Positions 52,681-61,372 of a stretch of DNA of 64,000 nt are shown here, one piece after another. The position numbers and the translations under genes are program-made. Each line of letters begins with the position of its first letter. Position 1 is the stretch's first letter. The DNA comes from Rugosimonospora africana (GTDB lineage Bacteria; Actinomycetota; Actinomycetes; Mycobacteriales; Micromonosporaceae), in the NCBI RefSeq assembly GCF_016862975.1, contig NZ_BONZ01000086.1, positions 27,805 through 91,804 of the forward strand. The letters are read 5' to 3'. Under the pieces are notes generated by a model. The model made no database searches, was not told where the DNA came from, and saw only the letters and a list, made by a program, of their open reading frames with translations.

Positions 52681-53601
52681 TCAACGAGATTCCGCGTACT
52701 CGGTGAGAATCTCGTCGATGACCCGTCTGGTCTCTACCGCCACCGCATTGTCGCTGTGTAGCGCACGGGCGTGGACCACCAGCGCCTTCCACAGCGCCCA
52801 GCCCCGCCCACGTGCCCACGTTCCAGGGTCGATGTCGAGCCTTGCGCGGAATGCCTCGCGGCTCGCCCGGGTCAGCACCGTCCAGGCGATCGCCAGGTCG
52901 CACGCGGGGTCGCCGACACCGCACGTGCCGAAGTCGATGACGGCAGCCAGCGCGCCGTCACGGACCAGGAGGTTCCCCGGGGCGATGTCGCCGTGGAACC
53001 AGACCGGCCGGCATTCCCACGACGTCTCCAGCGCCAATTGCCAGATCTCCGTGACGAGATCCCCGGGTACCCGGCCGTTGAGCACCCCGATCGCCCGTCG
53101 CGTCTGGACGTCGTAGACCCGCAGTGGCCCGCCACGGAACCAGTTGTGCAGCCCCGGTTCGGGCCCTCCAGCCGGGTCGACCTGTCGCAGCGCGACGAGG
53201 AAGGCGGCCAGGCTGACCGCGAACTCGGTCAGGTCGGCAATGGTGTCGACGCCGGCGGGCTCGCCGTCGATCCATTCATAGACAGACCAGTGGAAGCCGA
53301 ACCCTTCGTCGGGCTCGCCCTTCGCCAGGGGCGTGGGTATCCGCAGCGGCACCCGCGGCGCGAGCATGGGCAACCACCGGTGTTCCTTGTCCACCGCCAG
53401 CGCGTACTCCGCGGCGGTCGGCAGCCGTACCGACATACGGTCACCGAGATGAAAGGTCTGGTTGTCCCAGCCGCTGACCGCGACGGACCGCAAGGGCAGG
53501 TCGGCCCATCGCGGGAACTGCCTGGCGACCAGCCGTCTCACGAGACTTACGTCGACCAGACGCCGATCGGGTATCGGGACGGTGTCTGGGTCAGAGGTCA
53601 C
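52681..53601 (-). CDS. APH-family phosphotransferase
   Basis: Protein of 306 residues with a complete APH-type kinase fold. The catalytic loop is WFHGDIAPGNLLVRDG, the metal aspartate is in VIDFGTCGVGDPACDL, and EWIDGEPA marks the hinge. The N-terminal lobe has the DNQTFHLGDRMSVRLP glycine/lysine-type region. Similar proteins often sit in actinobacteria as putative macrolide or aminoglycoside kinases, with unknown substrates. It is convergent with the TetR gene. Confidence 0.87.
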   Translation of the reverse strand: MTSDPDTVPIPDRRLVDVSLVRRLVARQFPRWADLPLRSVAVSGWDNQTFHLGDRMSVRLPTAAEYALAVDKEHRWLPMLAPRVPLRIPTPLAKGEPDEGFGFHWSVYEWIDGEPAGVDTIADLTEFAVSLAAFLVALRQVDPAGGPEPGLHNWFRGGPLRVYDVQTRRAIGVLNGRVPGDLVTEIWQLALETSWECRPVWFHGDIAPGNLLVRDGALAAVIDFGTCGVGDPACDLAIAWTVLTRASREAFRARLDIDPGTWARGRGWALWKALVVHARALHSDNAVAVETRRVIDEILTEYAESR

Positions 53602-53733
53602 GCCACAACATCACAAGGCGGACGCCGGAGGGCAACCCATTTAGGTGTCCTACACCTTGTCGCCAGAATCTCAGGCACCGGCGTGCCCAGCTCCGACGCG
53701 CGGCGCCGGCCGACCTCTGCTAGACAAAAGGGT

Positions 53734-54681
53734 ATGAAGGTCCGTTTTCTGGGTGACAGCTTCCCGGCAGCCCGTGAAATCCTGGCCGAGCTGCTGGCAG
53801 AGGACGACGTCGGCGCCTGGGCGTCGGGAGCGCCGGCCGGGCCGGACGGCCGGGCCGACGTGCTTGTCCCCGCGATGCGCGAGGTCGACGGCTCGCTGAT
53901 GGATGCGGCGCGGCCGGCGCTGATCCAGCAGTTCGGCGCCGGACTGGAGGGCGTCGACGTGGCGGCGGCCGCCGCCCGCGGGATTCCGGTCGCCAACGTC
54001 CCCGCGGACCGGACAGGCAACGCCGGATCGGTGGCGGAGCTGGCGATGCTTCACCTGCTGGCGCTGTCGCGCCGGTTCGATCAGGCGCGGGCCGCGCTGC
54101 GTGACGGGCGGTTGGGCGAACCTCTCGGCCGCGGCCTCGGAGGCCAGACCGCCACAGTCATCGGCCTCGGGGCCATCGGCCGGGAGGTGCTCACCCGGCT
54201 GCGGCCGTTCGGCACGCGGCTGGTCGGCATGGGTCGCCGCCCGCGTTCCGAGGCGGACCCCACCGTGCTGGCGCTGGTCGACGAGTACCGCCCGCTCGTC
54301 CAGCTGCACGCGGCGCTCACGGCGACCGACCTGCTGGTGCTCTGTCTGCCGCTGACCGGGGACAAGCGCGGCATCATCGGCGCGGCCGAGCTTCGGGCGC
54401 TCCGGCCCGGAGGGATCCTGGTGAACGTCGGACGCGGCCCGGTGGTCGACCACGACGCGCTCGTCGCGGCGCTCCGCTCGGGCAGCCTCACGGCGGCGGG
54501 CCTGGACGTCTACTGGCAGGAACCCATCGACCCCGACGATCCGGTCCTGGCCGAGAACGTGTCCGCCACCCCCCACGTCGGCGGCGTCACGACGCAGGCA
54601 TATCGGGCCACCGCGGAACGCTTCGCGGCCAACGTGGAGCGGCTGCGTCGCGGCGCGCCGTTGGAGGACCGGGCCGCCTGA
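53734..54681 (+). CDS. D-2-hydroxyacid dehydrogenase
   Basis: NAD-dependent dehydrogenase of 315 residues. The dinucleotide fold is seen at ATVIGLGAIGREVLTRL, and the catalytic triad is in NVGRGPVVD (Arg), YWQEP (Glu) and SATPHVGG (His). IQQFGAGLEGVDVAAAAARG is the substrate-domain signature. It reduces 2-keto acids to D-2-hydroxyacids or the reverse; the side chain preference is not evident. ATG 53734 was chosen because the open frame upstream covers the divergent phosphotransferase promoter. Confidence 0.9.
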   Translation: MKVRFLGDSFPAAREILAELLAEDDVGAWASGAPAGPDGRADVLVPAMREVDGSLMDAARPALIQQFGAGLEGVDVAAAAARGIPVANVPADRTGNAGSVAELAMLHLLALSRRFDQARAALRDGRLGEPLGRGLGGQTATVIGLGAIGREVLTRLRPFGTRLVGMGRRPRSEADPTVLALVDEYRPLVQLHAALTATDLLVLCLPLTGDKRGIIGAAELRALRPGGILVNVGRGPVVDHDALVAALRSGSLTAAGLDVYWQEPIDPDDPVLAENVSATPHVGGVTTQAYRATAERFAANVERLRRGAPLEDRAA

Positions 54682-54779
54682 CACCTGCCGGTTGTGAGGT
54701 CGGAGCCGACCTTCGGAAACCCGGCCGAGTGACCGGCCGCGCAACCACCTCCGCCCGATCAGCGGCAGAAGCGGTGCCG

Positions 54780-55301
54780 TCAGTCGGACGTGAGGTTCCA
54801 CCGCGCCGGCAGGGCGCTGCCGCACAGGGCGCACGTGAAGTCGTCGTCCCGCACGATGTTGCGCTCGCCGCAGGTCGGGCAACGGCGGAAGGTGATCCGG
54901 TCGGTGAAGCCACCGGGATGCGGTAGGCCGACCCGGTCGAGCGCCTCGGCCACCGCGGGCCAGCAGTCCGGGTCGGGGCAGTAGCCGGTCGACTGGTTGG
55001 TTACCTCGGCGACGCGCCAGCCGGTGCCGGCGGGGGCAAACGCCATCTCGCCGGCGGCGAGGACGTCGTGGCCGCCCGCGAGGGCGACGTGTTCGCTCCG
55101 ACGCGGTGCCAGCCTCAGCACGCCATCGAGAACAACGACGAACGTGACCGGTTCCGTGAGATCTCGAGAGTCGCGGCCGGCCAGCCACCCGTCCAGCGAG
55201 GCCAGCGAGGCCAGCGAGTCCACGGCAACCGCGTCCACCGCGATCACCCGATCGCGCAACTCGGCCGGGCCGACATAGCGGTACCGCCTGACACGCACCA
55301 C
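54780..55301 (-). CDS. Unknown protein with C-terminal zinc ribbon
   Basis: Protein of 173 residues from a GTG. The N-terminal part has VTFVVVLDGVLRLAPRRSEH and GHDVLAAGEMAFAPAG, which look like a beta-barrel domain of the cupin-like or SMI1/KNR4-adjacent type, but the match is weak. RRCPTCGERNIVRDDDFTCALCG is a clear four-cysteine zinc ribbon. The repeat DSLASLASLD comes from a short 9-bp DNA repeat. I do not recognise the family. Confidence 0.65.
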   Translation of the reverse strand: MVRVRRYRYVGPAELRDRVIAVDAVAVDSLASLASLDGWLAGRDSRDLTEPVTFVVVLDGVLRLAPRRSEHVALAGGHDVLAAGEMAFAPAGTGWRVAEVTNQSTGYCPDPDCWPAVAEALDRVGLPHPGGFTDRITFRRCPTCGERNIVRDDDFTCALCGSALPARWNLTSD

Positions 55302-55380
55302 GGCGCGACGATATCGGCCGGAACCGGCAGGCGACACACCCGGTCCACGCGTCGCAAGGCGGCAATGCTTCGATGACCGG

Positions 55381-55650
55381 ATGGGAAGCCACTCTGGTTC
55401 AGCCAACGGAGAGCAGCGGGTACCGGTCACCGAAGTCCTCCGCGGGCTGGAGGTCCACCCGCTGGAGCCGGGTGAGACGGCTCTGGAGGCATTCGTACTC
55501 ATCAAGCTGCTCGACGCGCAGGGCGACATCAGCTGGTCCTACCGGACGACGAACCGACTCAATCGTGAGGAGCTGCTTGGCGCACTGATCGTGCAGGCCG
55601 ACGTCCTCCGCAAGGAACTGCGCGACGAATGGGACGACAGCGACGACTGA
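55381..55650 (+). CDS. Small unknown protein
   Basis: Protein of 89 residues from ATG 55381. LRGLEVHPLEPGETALEAFV and LNREELLGALIVQADVLRKE suggest two helices and a strand pair. It is acidic and soluble. Codon bias is that of a real gene. I do not recognise it. The divergent zinc-ribbon gene starts 80 bases away. Confidence 0.6.
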   Translation: MGSHSGSANGEQRVPVTEVLRGLEVHPLEPGETALEAFVLIKLLDAQGDISWSYRTTNRLNREELLGALIVQADVLRKELRDEWDDSDD

Positions 55651-55739
55651 TCCCCTGCGGTGGACGCCGCTCGGCTTTGCGAAGCAGCGCCAAGGAAATG
55701 GGAAGGCAGCGACGATCTCCGTTTGCCATACTGGCCGGC

Positions 55740-56204
55740 ATGAAGCTCGCTGAGGCTCTTGCGCTGCGCGCGGACGCGGCGCGCCGCGTCGAACAGCTGC
55801 GTGCCCGCGTCACCGCGAGCGCACGTTACCAGGAGGGCGAAGCGCCTGCCGAAAACGCTGAGACTCTGATGACCGAGGCCGCCGAGGTGCTCGGTGAGCT
55901 GGAGTCGTTGATCCGGCGGATCAACCGCACCAATGCTGCCAGCCTGGTCGAGGGTGGCACGCTCACCGACGCGTTGGCTCGCCGCGATGTTCTCCGTCTG
56001 CGGCACAGCCTGGTCACGTCCGCTGCCGGCGCTGCCGCCGGAGAAGGCCAGCGTGGCTTCCGGCAGCTGCGCTCGGAGCTGAAGATGATCCCGGCGCTGC
56101 CGGTGGGTGAACTGCGCGGGCAGGCCGACGACCTTGCCCGACAGCTTCGCGAGGTCGACACGCTCATTCAGCGGACGAACTGGGAGGTCGACCTGCTGGA
56201 CTGA
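55740..56204 (+). CDS. DIP1984-family protein
   Basis: Protein of 154 residues: MKLAEALALRADAARRVEQL, then LIRRINRTNAASLVEGGTLT and RDVLRLRHSLVTSAA. This is the DIP1984 family of small helical proteins, named from Corynebacterium, and of unknown function. Some homologues are annotated as septicolysin, without strong evidence. It is followed by the folded noncoding region. Confidence 0.85.
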   Translation: MKLAEALALRADAARRVEQLRARVTASARYQEGEAPAENAETLMTEAAEVLGELESLIRRINRTNAASLVEGGTLTDALARRDVLRLRHSLVTSAAGAAAGEGQRGFRQLRSELKMIPALPVGELRGQADDLARQLREVDTLIQRTNWEVDLLD

Positions 56205-56237
56205 GCACACGGGTGCGGAGCAGGTAGCCGACGTGGA

Positions 56238-56338
56238 GGCGTGCGCGAGCCCGAGAACCGGCGGGTGAAATCCGGTCTCCTTTCTGGCGCGCCGAGGGCA
56301 GGCGCAGGGGTTCGATTCCCTGGCAGACAACGCACGCC
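56238..56338 (+). ncRNA. Candidate folded RNA with tRNA-like T-arm
   Basis: An 8-base-pair outer stem (56238-56245 with 56331-56338) closes three inner stems: gaga-ccgg type helix (56253-56261 with 56272-56279, one bulged A), gcgcc/ggcgc (56288-56292 with 56301-56305) and caggg/ccctg (56305-56309 with 56318-56322). The last has the loop gttcgatt and contains ggttcgattcc, the B-box/T-arm consensus of tRNA. The usual 7-base acceptor and a D-arm are missing, so it is not an ordinary tRNA. It may be a structured RNA, or a fragment of a tRNA left by integration. Confidence 0.4.
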
Positions 56339-56598
56339 CAGCACGGCACACAGGTGACGGCGCACAGGGCACGGCACACCACCAGGCGCAGATCCACGAC
56401 GGCGAGGGCGGGACAGGGGACCTCCGCGCATCGACCGATATCGCGACCGGGCTGACGTCGATGGTGGCCCCGGACGGCTGTGACGGCGCGACCGGGGCCA
56501 CTCTTGGTCATCCGATGGCCTGATGCGCGATGGTGGACGGTTCCCGCCCGGCGAGCAGCCAGCTGCCGATCGCAGCGACTACCTTCCCGCGCGCGACA

Positions 56599-56617
56599 TA
56601 CTACGTTTATCGTAGTA
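56599..56617. promoter_or_regulatory. Inverted repeat upstream of the ABC exporter
   Basis: 7-base arms tactacg and cgtagta with a 5-base centre (tttat). The arms resemble operators of BlaI/MecI/CopY-type repressors, but no such gene is close. Confidence 0.55.
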
Positions 56618-56740
56618 GAAGTAATGTCCTGTCATCTGGGTATGAGCGGTCTCAGTTCCGCTCCGGGTGGCCCGCGACCGGGAACCCCGTCGTCGATCGC
56701 CGTGGGTTCTGGTACCCGGCCCGTCGGCCCGACCGATACA

Positions 56741-56753
56741 CTACATCTTGTAG
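56741..56753. promoter_or_regulatory. Second inverted repeat upstream of the ABC exporter
   Basis: ctaca and tgtag arms around tct, 91 bases before the ATPase start. It shares the CTAC/GTAG ends with the repeat at 56599, so one regulator may see both. Confidence 0.5.
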
Positions 56754-56843
56754 GGTTCCCGGTTGAAGCGGGGTGGAGGTCCACCGTACGGGTGGGCACC
56801 GGTTGTGGCTCGATCATCGCTGCGTCGAAAGGTAGCTATCGTC

Positions 56844-57773
56844 ATGATCGAGGCTGTGGGCCTCAGCAAGCGGTACGGGGACCGGGTCGCCGTCGACCAG
56901 CTGTCCTTCACCGTCCGGCCCGGACAGGTGACCGGGTTCCTGGGCCCGAACGGGGCCGGGAAGTCCACGACGATGCGCATGATCCTGGGCCTGGACACGC
57001 CGACCGGCGGCCGGGTCACCATTGATGGCAGACCATACCGGCAACTGGACTACCCGATGCGGGAAGTCGGCGCGCTGCTGGACGCGAAGGCCATCCACGG
57101 TGGACGGTCCGCGTACCACCATCTGCTGTGCCTGGCGCAGACCAACAACCTGCCGAAGCGTCGCGTCGGCGAGGTCCTGGACCTCGTCGGTCTCGCCGAG
57201 GTGGCGGGTAAGCGCGCGAAAGGGTTCTCGTTGGGCATGGGGCAGCGGCTGGGCATCGCCGCCGCGCTGCTGGGCGACCCGAAAATCCTGATGTTCGACG
57301 AGCCGGTCAACGGGTTGGATCCCGAGGGGATCCTGTGGATCCGCAACCTGATGAGGTCGCTGGCCGCCGAGGGGCGGACGGTCTTCGTCTCCAGCCACCT
57401 GATGTCGGAGATGGAGAACACGGCCGACCACCTGCTGGTCATCGGCCGGGGCCGGATGATCGCCGACTGCACGGTGCAGGAGTTCATCGACCAGAACTCC
57501 GAGCTGCTGGTGAGGGTCAGAACCCCCGAACCGGCCAGGCTCACCGAAGTGGTCACCGGGGCGGGCGGCACGGCGACGCCGGACGGGGACGACACCCTGC
57601 TGATCTCCGGCCTCGTCATGGACCGCATCGGCGACCTGGCATTCGACAACCAGGTGCGGCTGTACGAGCTGTCCCCGCTGCAGGCGTCGCTAGAGCAGGC
57701 GTTCATGGAGTTGACCAGGGACACCGTCGAGTACCACGCGGCGGTTCCCGGAGGCCGGGAGGTGTCGGCATGA
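56844..57773 (+). CDS. ABC-2 type exporter ATPase
   Basis: ATP-binding protein of 309 residues. Walker A is GPNGAGKSTTMRM, the signature LGMGQRLGIAAALL, Walker B is ILMFDEPVNGLDPEG and the H-loop SSHLMSEM. The C-terminal 90 residues are the extension found in the DrrA/CcmA/BcrA export group. The ATG at 56844 gives the normal MIEAVGLSKRYG start; a longer frame upstream is not supported. It pairs with the permease that overlaps it by four bases. Confidence 0.93.
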   Translation: MIEAVGLSKRYGDRVAVDQLSFTVRPGQVTGFLGPNGAGKSTTMRMILGLDTPTGGRVTIDGRPYRQLDYPMREVGALLDAKAIHGGRSAYHHLLCLAQTNNLPKRRVGEVLDLVGLAEVAGKRAKGFSLGMGQRLGIAAALLGDPKILMFDEPVNGLDPEGILWIRNLMRSLAAEGRTVFVSSHLMSEMENTADHLLVIGRGRMIADCTVQEFIDQNSELLVRVRTPEPARLTEVVTGAGGTATPDGDDTLLISGLVMDRIGDLAFDNQVRLYELSPLQASLEQAFMELTRDTVEYHAAVPGGREVSA

Positions 57774-58636
57774 GCAGCACCGGAGAACGGTCGGTCGGCG
57801 ACTCGGCGACCACCCTGCTGCGGATTCCACCGCTGGCCCCGGCAAGAGGCCGGGCCGGGCTGCGCGGCGAGTTGCGCAGCGAGTGGACGAAGCTGCGAAC
57901 GGTGCGCTCGACCATGTGGTCGCTGGTGGCCATGGCCGCCATCTCGGTCGGGCTGATGGCGTTGATCGCATGGGCTCTGATGAACCGGTGGAACCGCCTC
58001 GATCCGGGCGAGCGGACCAACCTCGCGCACCACCCGCTGGAGGTCATTCTGGCCCGGCCGGTGTTCATCAGTCAGCTGGTCGTCGCGGTGTTGGGTGTCA
58101 TGGTGATCTCCGCCGAGTACACCACCGGCATGATCCGCTCCACGCTGCAGTCGCAGCCTCGGCGGCTGACCGTTCTGGCCGCGAAGGTGGCGGTGTTCGC
58201 CGCGCTGATGCTCGTCGTGGGCGAGGTGCTCAGCTTCGCCGCGTTCTTCGTCGGTAGGCAGGTCATCGCCTCGCACGTTCCAGTCGACCTGAACGACCCG
58301 GGGGTCAGCCGCTCGGTCGTCGGCGCCGGGCTCTACCTCGCCGTGCTGGGCCTGTTCTCCCTGGGCTTCGGCGCGATCCTGCGGCACACCGCCGGCGCCA
58401 TCACCGCTGTGCTCGGGCTGGTCCTCATCGTGTCGAACCTGACCGGGCTCCTGCCGGACAGCTGGGGCCATCACATCAACGCGTACATGCCGACCAACGC
58501 CGGGCTGCTTGTCATCCAACCCCAGCCGCAGCCCGGTGACCTGCTCTCGGCCTGGCAGGGCTTCGGCGTCTTCGCCGGATGGACTGTGCTGGTGTTCGCT
58601 GTCGCCGCGTTCCTGTTCACGACACGCGACGCGTAA
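57770..58636 (+). CDS. ABC-2 type exporter permease
   Basis: Membrane protein of 288 residues with six segments. LRGELRSEWTKLRTVRSTMW is the cytosolic entry helix typical of ABC-2 permeases next to BcrA-like ATPases, and EYTTGMIRSTLQSQPRR is the conserved loop. The substrate may be a peptide, lantibiotic or drug. No regulator gene is adjacent; control sites may be the inverted repeats upstream of the ATPase. Confidence 0.9.
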   Translation: MSSTGERSVGDSATTLLRIPPLAPARGRAGLRGELRSEWTKLRTVRSTMWSLVAMAAISVGLMALIAWALMNRWNRLDPGERTNLAHHPLEVILARPVFISQLVVAVLGVMVISAEYTTGMIRSTLQSQPRRLTVLAAKVAVFAALMLVVGEVLSFAAFFVGRQVIASHVPVDLNDPGVSRSVVGAGLYLAVLGLFSLGFGAILRHTAGAITAVLGLVLIVSNLTGLLPDSWGHHINAYMPTNAGLLVIQPQPQPGDLLSAWQGFGVFAGWTVLVFAVAAFLFTTRDA

Positions 58637-58711
58637 GGTCCCCGCGGCTCAGCGGCACCAGCGGCGAGCATCGCGCCTCGGTCGGCCGGAACCGCCGACG
58701 CCAGCCGCCGT

Positions 58712-59629
58712 CTACCGACAGACCTGTGGCAGTGTTGTCCGCGCGGCGGCGACGCCGAGCGCGGCAAGACCGAAGCACGCCTCGATGGTGCGCAGCACCG
58801 TGTAGTGGTCAATGCGGTCGCTGACCCGAGCCGGGGCCACACCCTGCCCCGTGACGATCGTGGAAATCAGGTTCGCTCCGGAGGAGTCGTCCTCGTCGAA
58901 CGTGACGATCAGCAGGCTGTGATGCGTCCGCGCCCACGTCGCGTACCCGCTCAGATGCTCGGCGAGCCAGCGGTCTCCTGTCGCGACGGGACAGTCGTGC
59001 ATGTCGTCGCACAGGTCGGGGGAGACGAACGCCACGGACGGAAGCCCGGTGAAGTCGGAGGGGAACGCCGTGTACGGCTGACTCACGGTCGCGGGCAGGT
59101 TGGTGAAGTTGATCCACGGTGCGTGCTTGCGCACGTACCTGCCGTGGGTGCACCCGGTGAAGCCGCTGCGCGGCAATGCCTCGGCGTACCCGGTGAACGT
59201 CCGGCCGGCGTCGAGCAACTGGCGGGCGAGGTTCATCGTCGTGAACGTGTGCGGGCACGAGTCGTTCGTGACCGCTTGCGTGCCGCCGGAGAACAGGGCG
59301 AGATAGTTCGGCTGGCTCGGATGGGTGATCGCGTACGAGCGGGTGTAGAGCGCGCCCTGCCGGGCCAGGGCGTCGAACGCGGGTGCCTTGCCACTGCCGA
59401 TGATCTGTCCGGTGCCTTTGTTCTCGAACACCACCACGACGATGTGTTCGGGTACGCCGTCGGCGGGCGGCGTGATGGCGGACGTGGCCTGCCGCGCCGG
59501 CACCACGGTCGGCAACGGTGTGCCGGCGGGCGAGCCGCAGGAGCCCACCGCGACGATGACAATCCCCGCCGCTGCCATCGTCAGCGATCGTCGCAGCCGG
59601 CCGGTCCTGGCGGTGAACGCACCTCTCAT
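58712..59629 (-). CDS. Lipoprotein phosphoesterase (phospholipase C/acid phosphatase-like)
   Basis: Exported protein of 305 residues. The lipobox lies in IVAVGSCGS (cysteine about residue 31), so it should be attached to the membrane. The body is a pfam04185-type phosphoesterase: HIVVVVFENKGTGQIIG with a metal site (the ENK asparagine/glutamate region), THPSQPNYLALFSGG, and LIVTFDEDD for the second metal pair. Relatives cleave phosphomonoesters or phospholipids. The substrate is unknown. It is convergent with the ABC exporter and downstream of the RclA-type gene on the opposite side. Confidence 0.88.
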   Translation of the reverse strand: MRGAFTARTGRLRRSLTMAAAGIVIVAVGSCGSPAGTPLPTVVPARQATSAITPPADGVPEHIVVVVFENKGTGQIIGSGKAPAFDALARQGALYTRSYAITHPSQPNYLALFSGGTQAVTNDSCPHTFTTMNLARQLLDAGRTFTGYAEALPRSGFTGCTHGRYVRKHAPWINFTNLPATVSQPYTAFPSDFTGLPSVAFVSPDLCDDMHDCPVATGDRWLAEHLSGYATWARTHHSLLIVTFDEDDSSGANLISTIVTGQGVAPARVSDRIDHYTVLRTIEACFGLAALGVAAARTTLPQVCR

Positions 59630-59771
59630 CGGCCGGGCCGTCCGGTCACCGCGCGAACGTGAACAGCCGCCGAATCCAATTCCTGCGCCACGCGCTTACC
59701 GTACCCGCCACACGCACCGAGGACCGGGCCGAATGCGGCCGGATCTGGCGCATGCCGCCCGATTCGAAGGT

Positions 59772-61163
59772 CTACGCTTCGTCGACCCGGATGACAGTGG
59801 CGAGGACGTCGTTGAGCGCCTCGGTCGAGCTCGGATGGGTGTAGACGGCGTCGCGAAGTTCGGCAGCGGTGATCCGGTGCCGCATCGCGAGCGCGACCGT
59901 GTTGATGATTTCCTGGGCGTCGACGCTGAGCAGGGCGGCGCCAAGGATCTCGTCGGTCTCGGCGTCGATCACGAACTTCATCACGCCGCGGGTCTCGTTG
60001 ACGGCGTACGCCCGGGGCATCGCGACGATGTCCGCCACGGGTTGGCTCGCGATCGCGACCCGGCGCCCGGCCTCGCGGGCCTCCCGCTCGGTCATCCCCA
60101 CGGTGGCCAGCGGTGGGGTCATGAACAGGGCGTGGGGCACCACGACGCGGTCGGTCATCGAGCGCCGGCCCTCACCGGTGAGTTGGTCGAGGACGATCCG
60201 GCTGTCGTCGAGCGAGAGGTACGTGAACTGCGGGCCGCCTCTGACGTCGCCGAGGGCGTAGATGTGCGGCTGGCTCGTCCGCAGGTACTCGTCGACCTCG
60301 ACCGCTCCCGCCCCGGTCGTCCGCACGCCCGCGGCGTCCAGCCCGAGATCGCGAGTTGCCGGTACGCGGCCGGCGGCGGTGAGGATGGCGTCGACCTCGA
60401 CGCTGTGCTGCCGGCCGTCCGTGTCGTAGTCGATCGTCGCGCCGTGCTCACCGTCGCGGACCCGCGTCACCTGTGCGCCGGTGACGATCTCGATGCCGTC
60501 GCCCGCCAGGATGCCGTGTGCGGCGGCGGCGATGTCGTCGTCTTCGCGGGTGAGGATCCGGGCGGCGTGCTCGAACATGGTGACCTGGGAGCCGAAGGCG
60601 CGGTAGATGGAGGCGAATTCGATGCCGAGGTACCCGCCGCCCAGGATGGCCAGCCGCCGCGGCAGGGTGGTGCTCTCGATCAGCTCGGTGCTCGTCACGG
60701 TGTGGCCGCTGGTGGCGAGGCCGGGGATGTCGGGGGTGACCGGTTCGGAGCCGGTGTTGATCAGGATGGTGTCGGCGGTGACGGTGAGACGGTCGTCGGC
60801 GGTCGTGACGCCGACGGTGTGCGCGTCGATGAAGCTGGCCTGCCCGGTGAGGACGGTCACCGTCTCGATGCCGTTCAACGCGTCGAGGTTGCCGTGCCGC
60901 ATCATCTCCCGGATGGACTGGACTTCGCCGACGGACCGCTGGTACCAGTCCTGTGCCGGGTCACCCGGTCGGCGCTGATGCGAACGGTGGACGAGCCCCT
61001 TGGTCGGTACGCATCCCACGTTGGGGCAGGTGCCGCCGTACATGCGCGCGGATCGCTCCACGACGACGACCCGCTTGCCGAGCCGGCCCATCCTGGCGGC
61101 CACGGCCTTGCCTCCCTTACCGAATCCGATGACGAGAAGGTCGGCGTCGAGGGTGCTGTTCAC
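59772..61163 (-). CDS. rclA: RclA-type FAD disulfide oxidoreductase
   Basis: Pyridine-nucleotide disulfide oxidoreductase of 463 residues from the GTG at 61163. LLVIGFGKGGKAVAARM binds FAD, GGTCPNVGCVPTKGLVH carries the redox cysteines Cys46 and Cys51, LAILGGGYLGIEFASIY binds NAD(P)H and YTHPSSTEALND supplies the active-site histidine. Agreement with E. coli RclA (reactive chlorine resistance, a Cu(II) reductase) is strong at FTYLSLDDSRIV, LFMTPPLATVGMTE and VNETRGVMKFVIDAET. It probably handles oxidative or chlorine stress or metal. No rclR-like regulator is adjacent. Confidence 0.9.
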   Translation of the reverse strand: MNSTLDADLLVIGFGKGGKAVAARMGRLGKRVVVVERSARMYGGTCPNVGCVPTKGLVHRSHQRRPGDPAQDWYQRSVGEVQSIREMMRHGNLDALNGIETVTVLTGQASFIDAHTVGVTTADDRLTVTADTILINTGSEPVTPDIPGLATSGHTVTSTELIESTTLPRRLAILGGGYLGIEFASIYRAFGSQVTMFEHAARILTREDDDIAAAAHGILAGDGIEIVTGAQVTRVRDGEHGATIDYDTDGRQHSVEVDAILTAAGRVPATRDLGLDAAGVRTTGAGAVEVDEYLRTSQPHIYALGDVRGGPQFTYLSLDDSRIVLDQLTGEGRRSMTDRVVVPHALFMTPPLATVGMTEREAREAGRRVAIASQPVADIVAMPRAYAVNETRGVMKFVIDAETDEILGAALLSVDAQEIINTVALAMRHRITAAELRDAVYTHPSSTEALNDVLATVIRVDEA

Positions 61164-61372
61164 GGTACTCAGGTCTCCGATCTCTACAAGCGGATCTGCG
61201 GCGGTGACGAGCGCGGCCGGCTCGCGGGGCTGGCCAGAGGTGGAGTCGGTCGATGGCGTCGAGGCACGGCTGCCGGGTCTGAGGCCCCTCTGTATGTGAC
61301 GGCGCACGCGTCGGTCTTACCCGTCCGTGATGTGGCCACGCTCACACCGGCCTCAGCAGAGGGGCGTACCCG

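Larger units (their letters stand above)
56205..56843 (+). other. Noncoding 639-base region upstream of the ABC exporter
   Basis: No credible gene: all frames here are interrupted or lack family features. It holds the tRNA-like folded element (56238-56338), a short direct repeat of gcacggcacac near 56345-56380, two inverted repeats (56599-56617 and 56741-56753) and presumably the exporter promoter. Nothing else is recognisable. Confidence 0.55.

Noticed and set aside
56238..56338. An ordinary tRNA gene
   Set aside because: The T-arm is present, but no 7-base acceptor partner for the sequence after it and no D-arm can be found.
56205..56843. A mobile element or attachment site
   Set aside because: A tRNA-like 3' piece is present, but there is no integrase, direct repeat pair or transfer gene in the window; kept only as a possibility.
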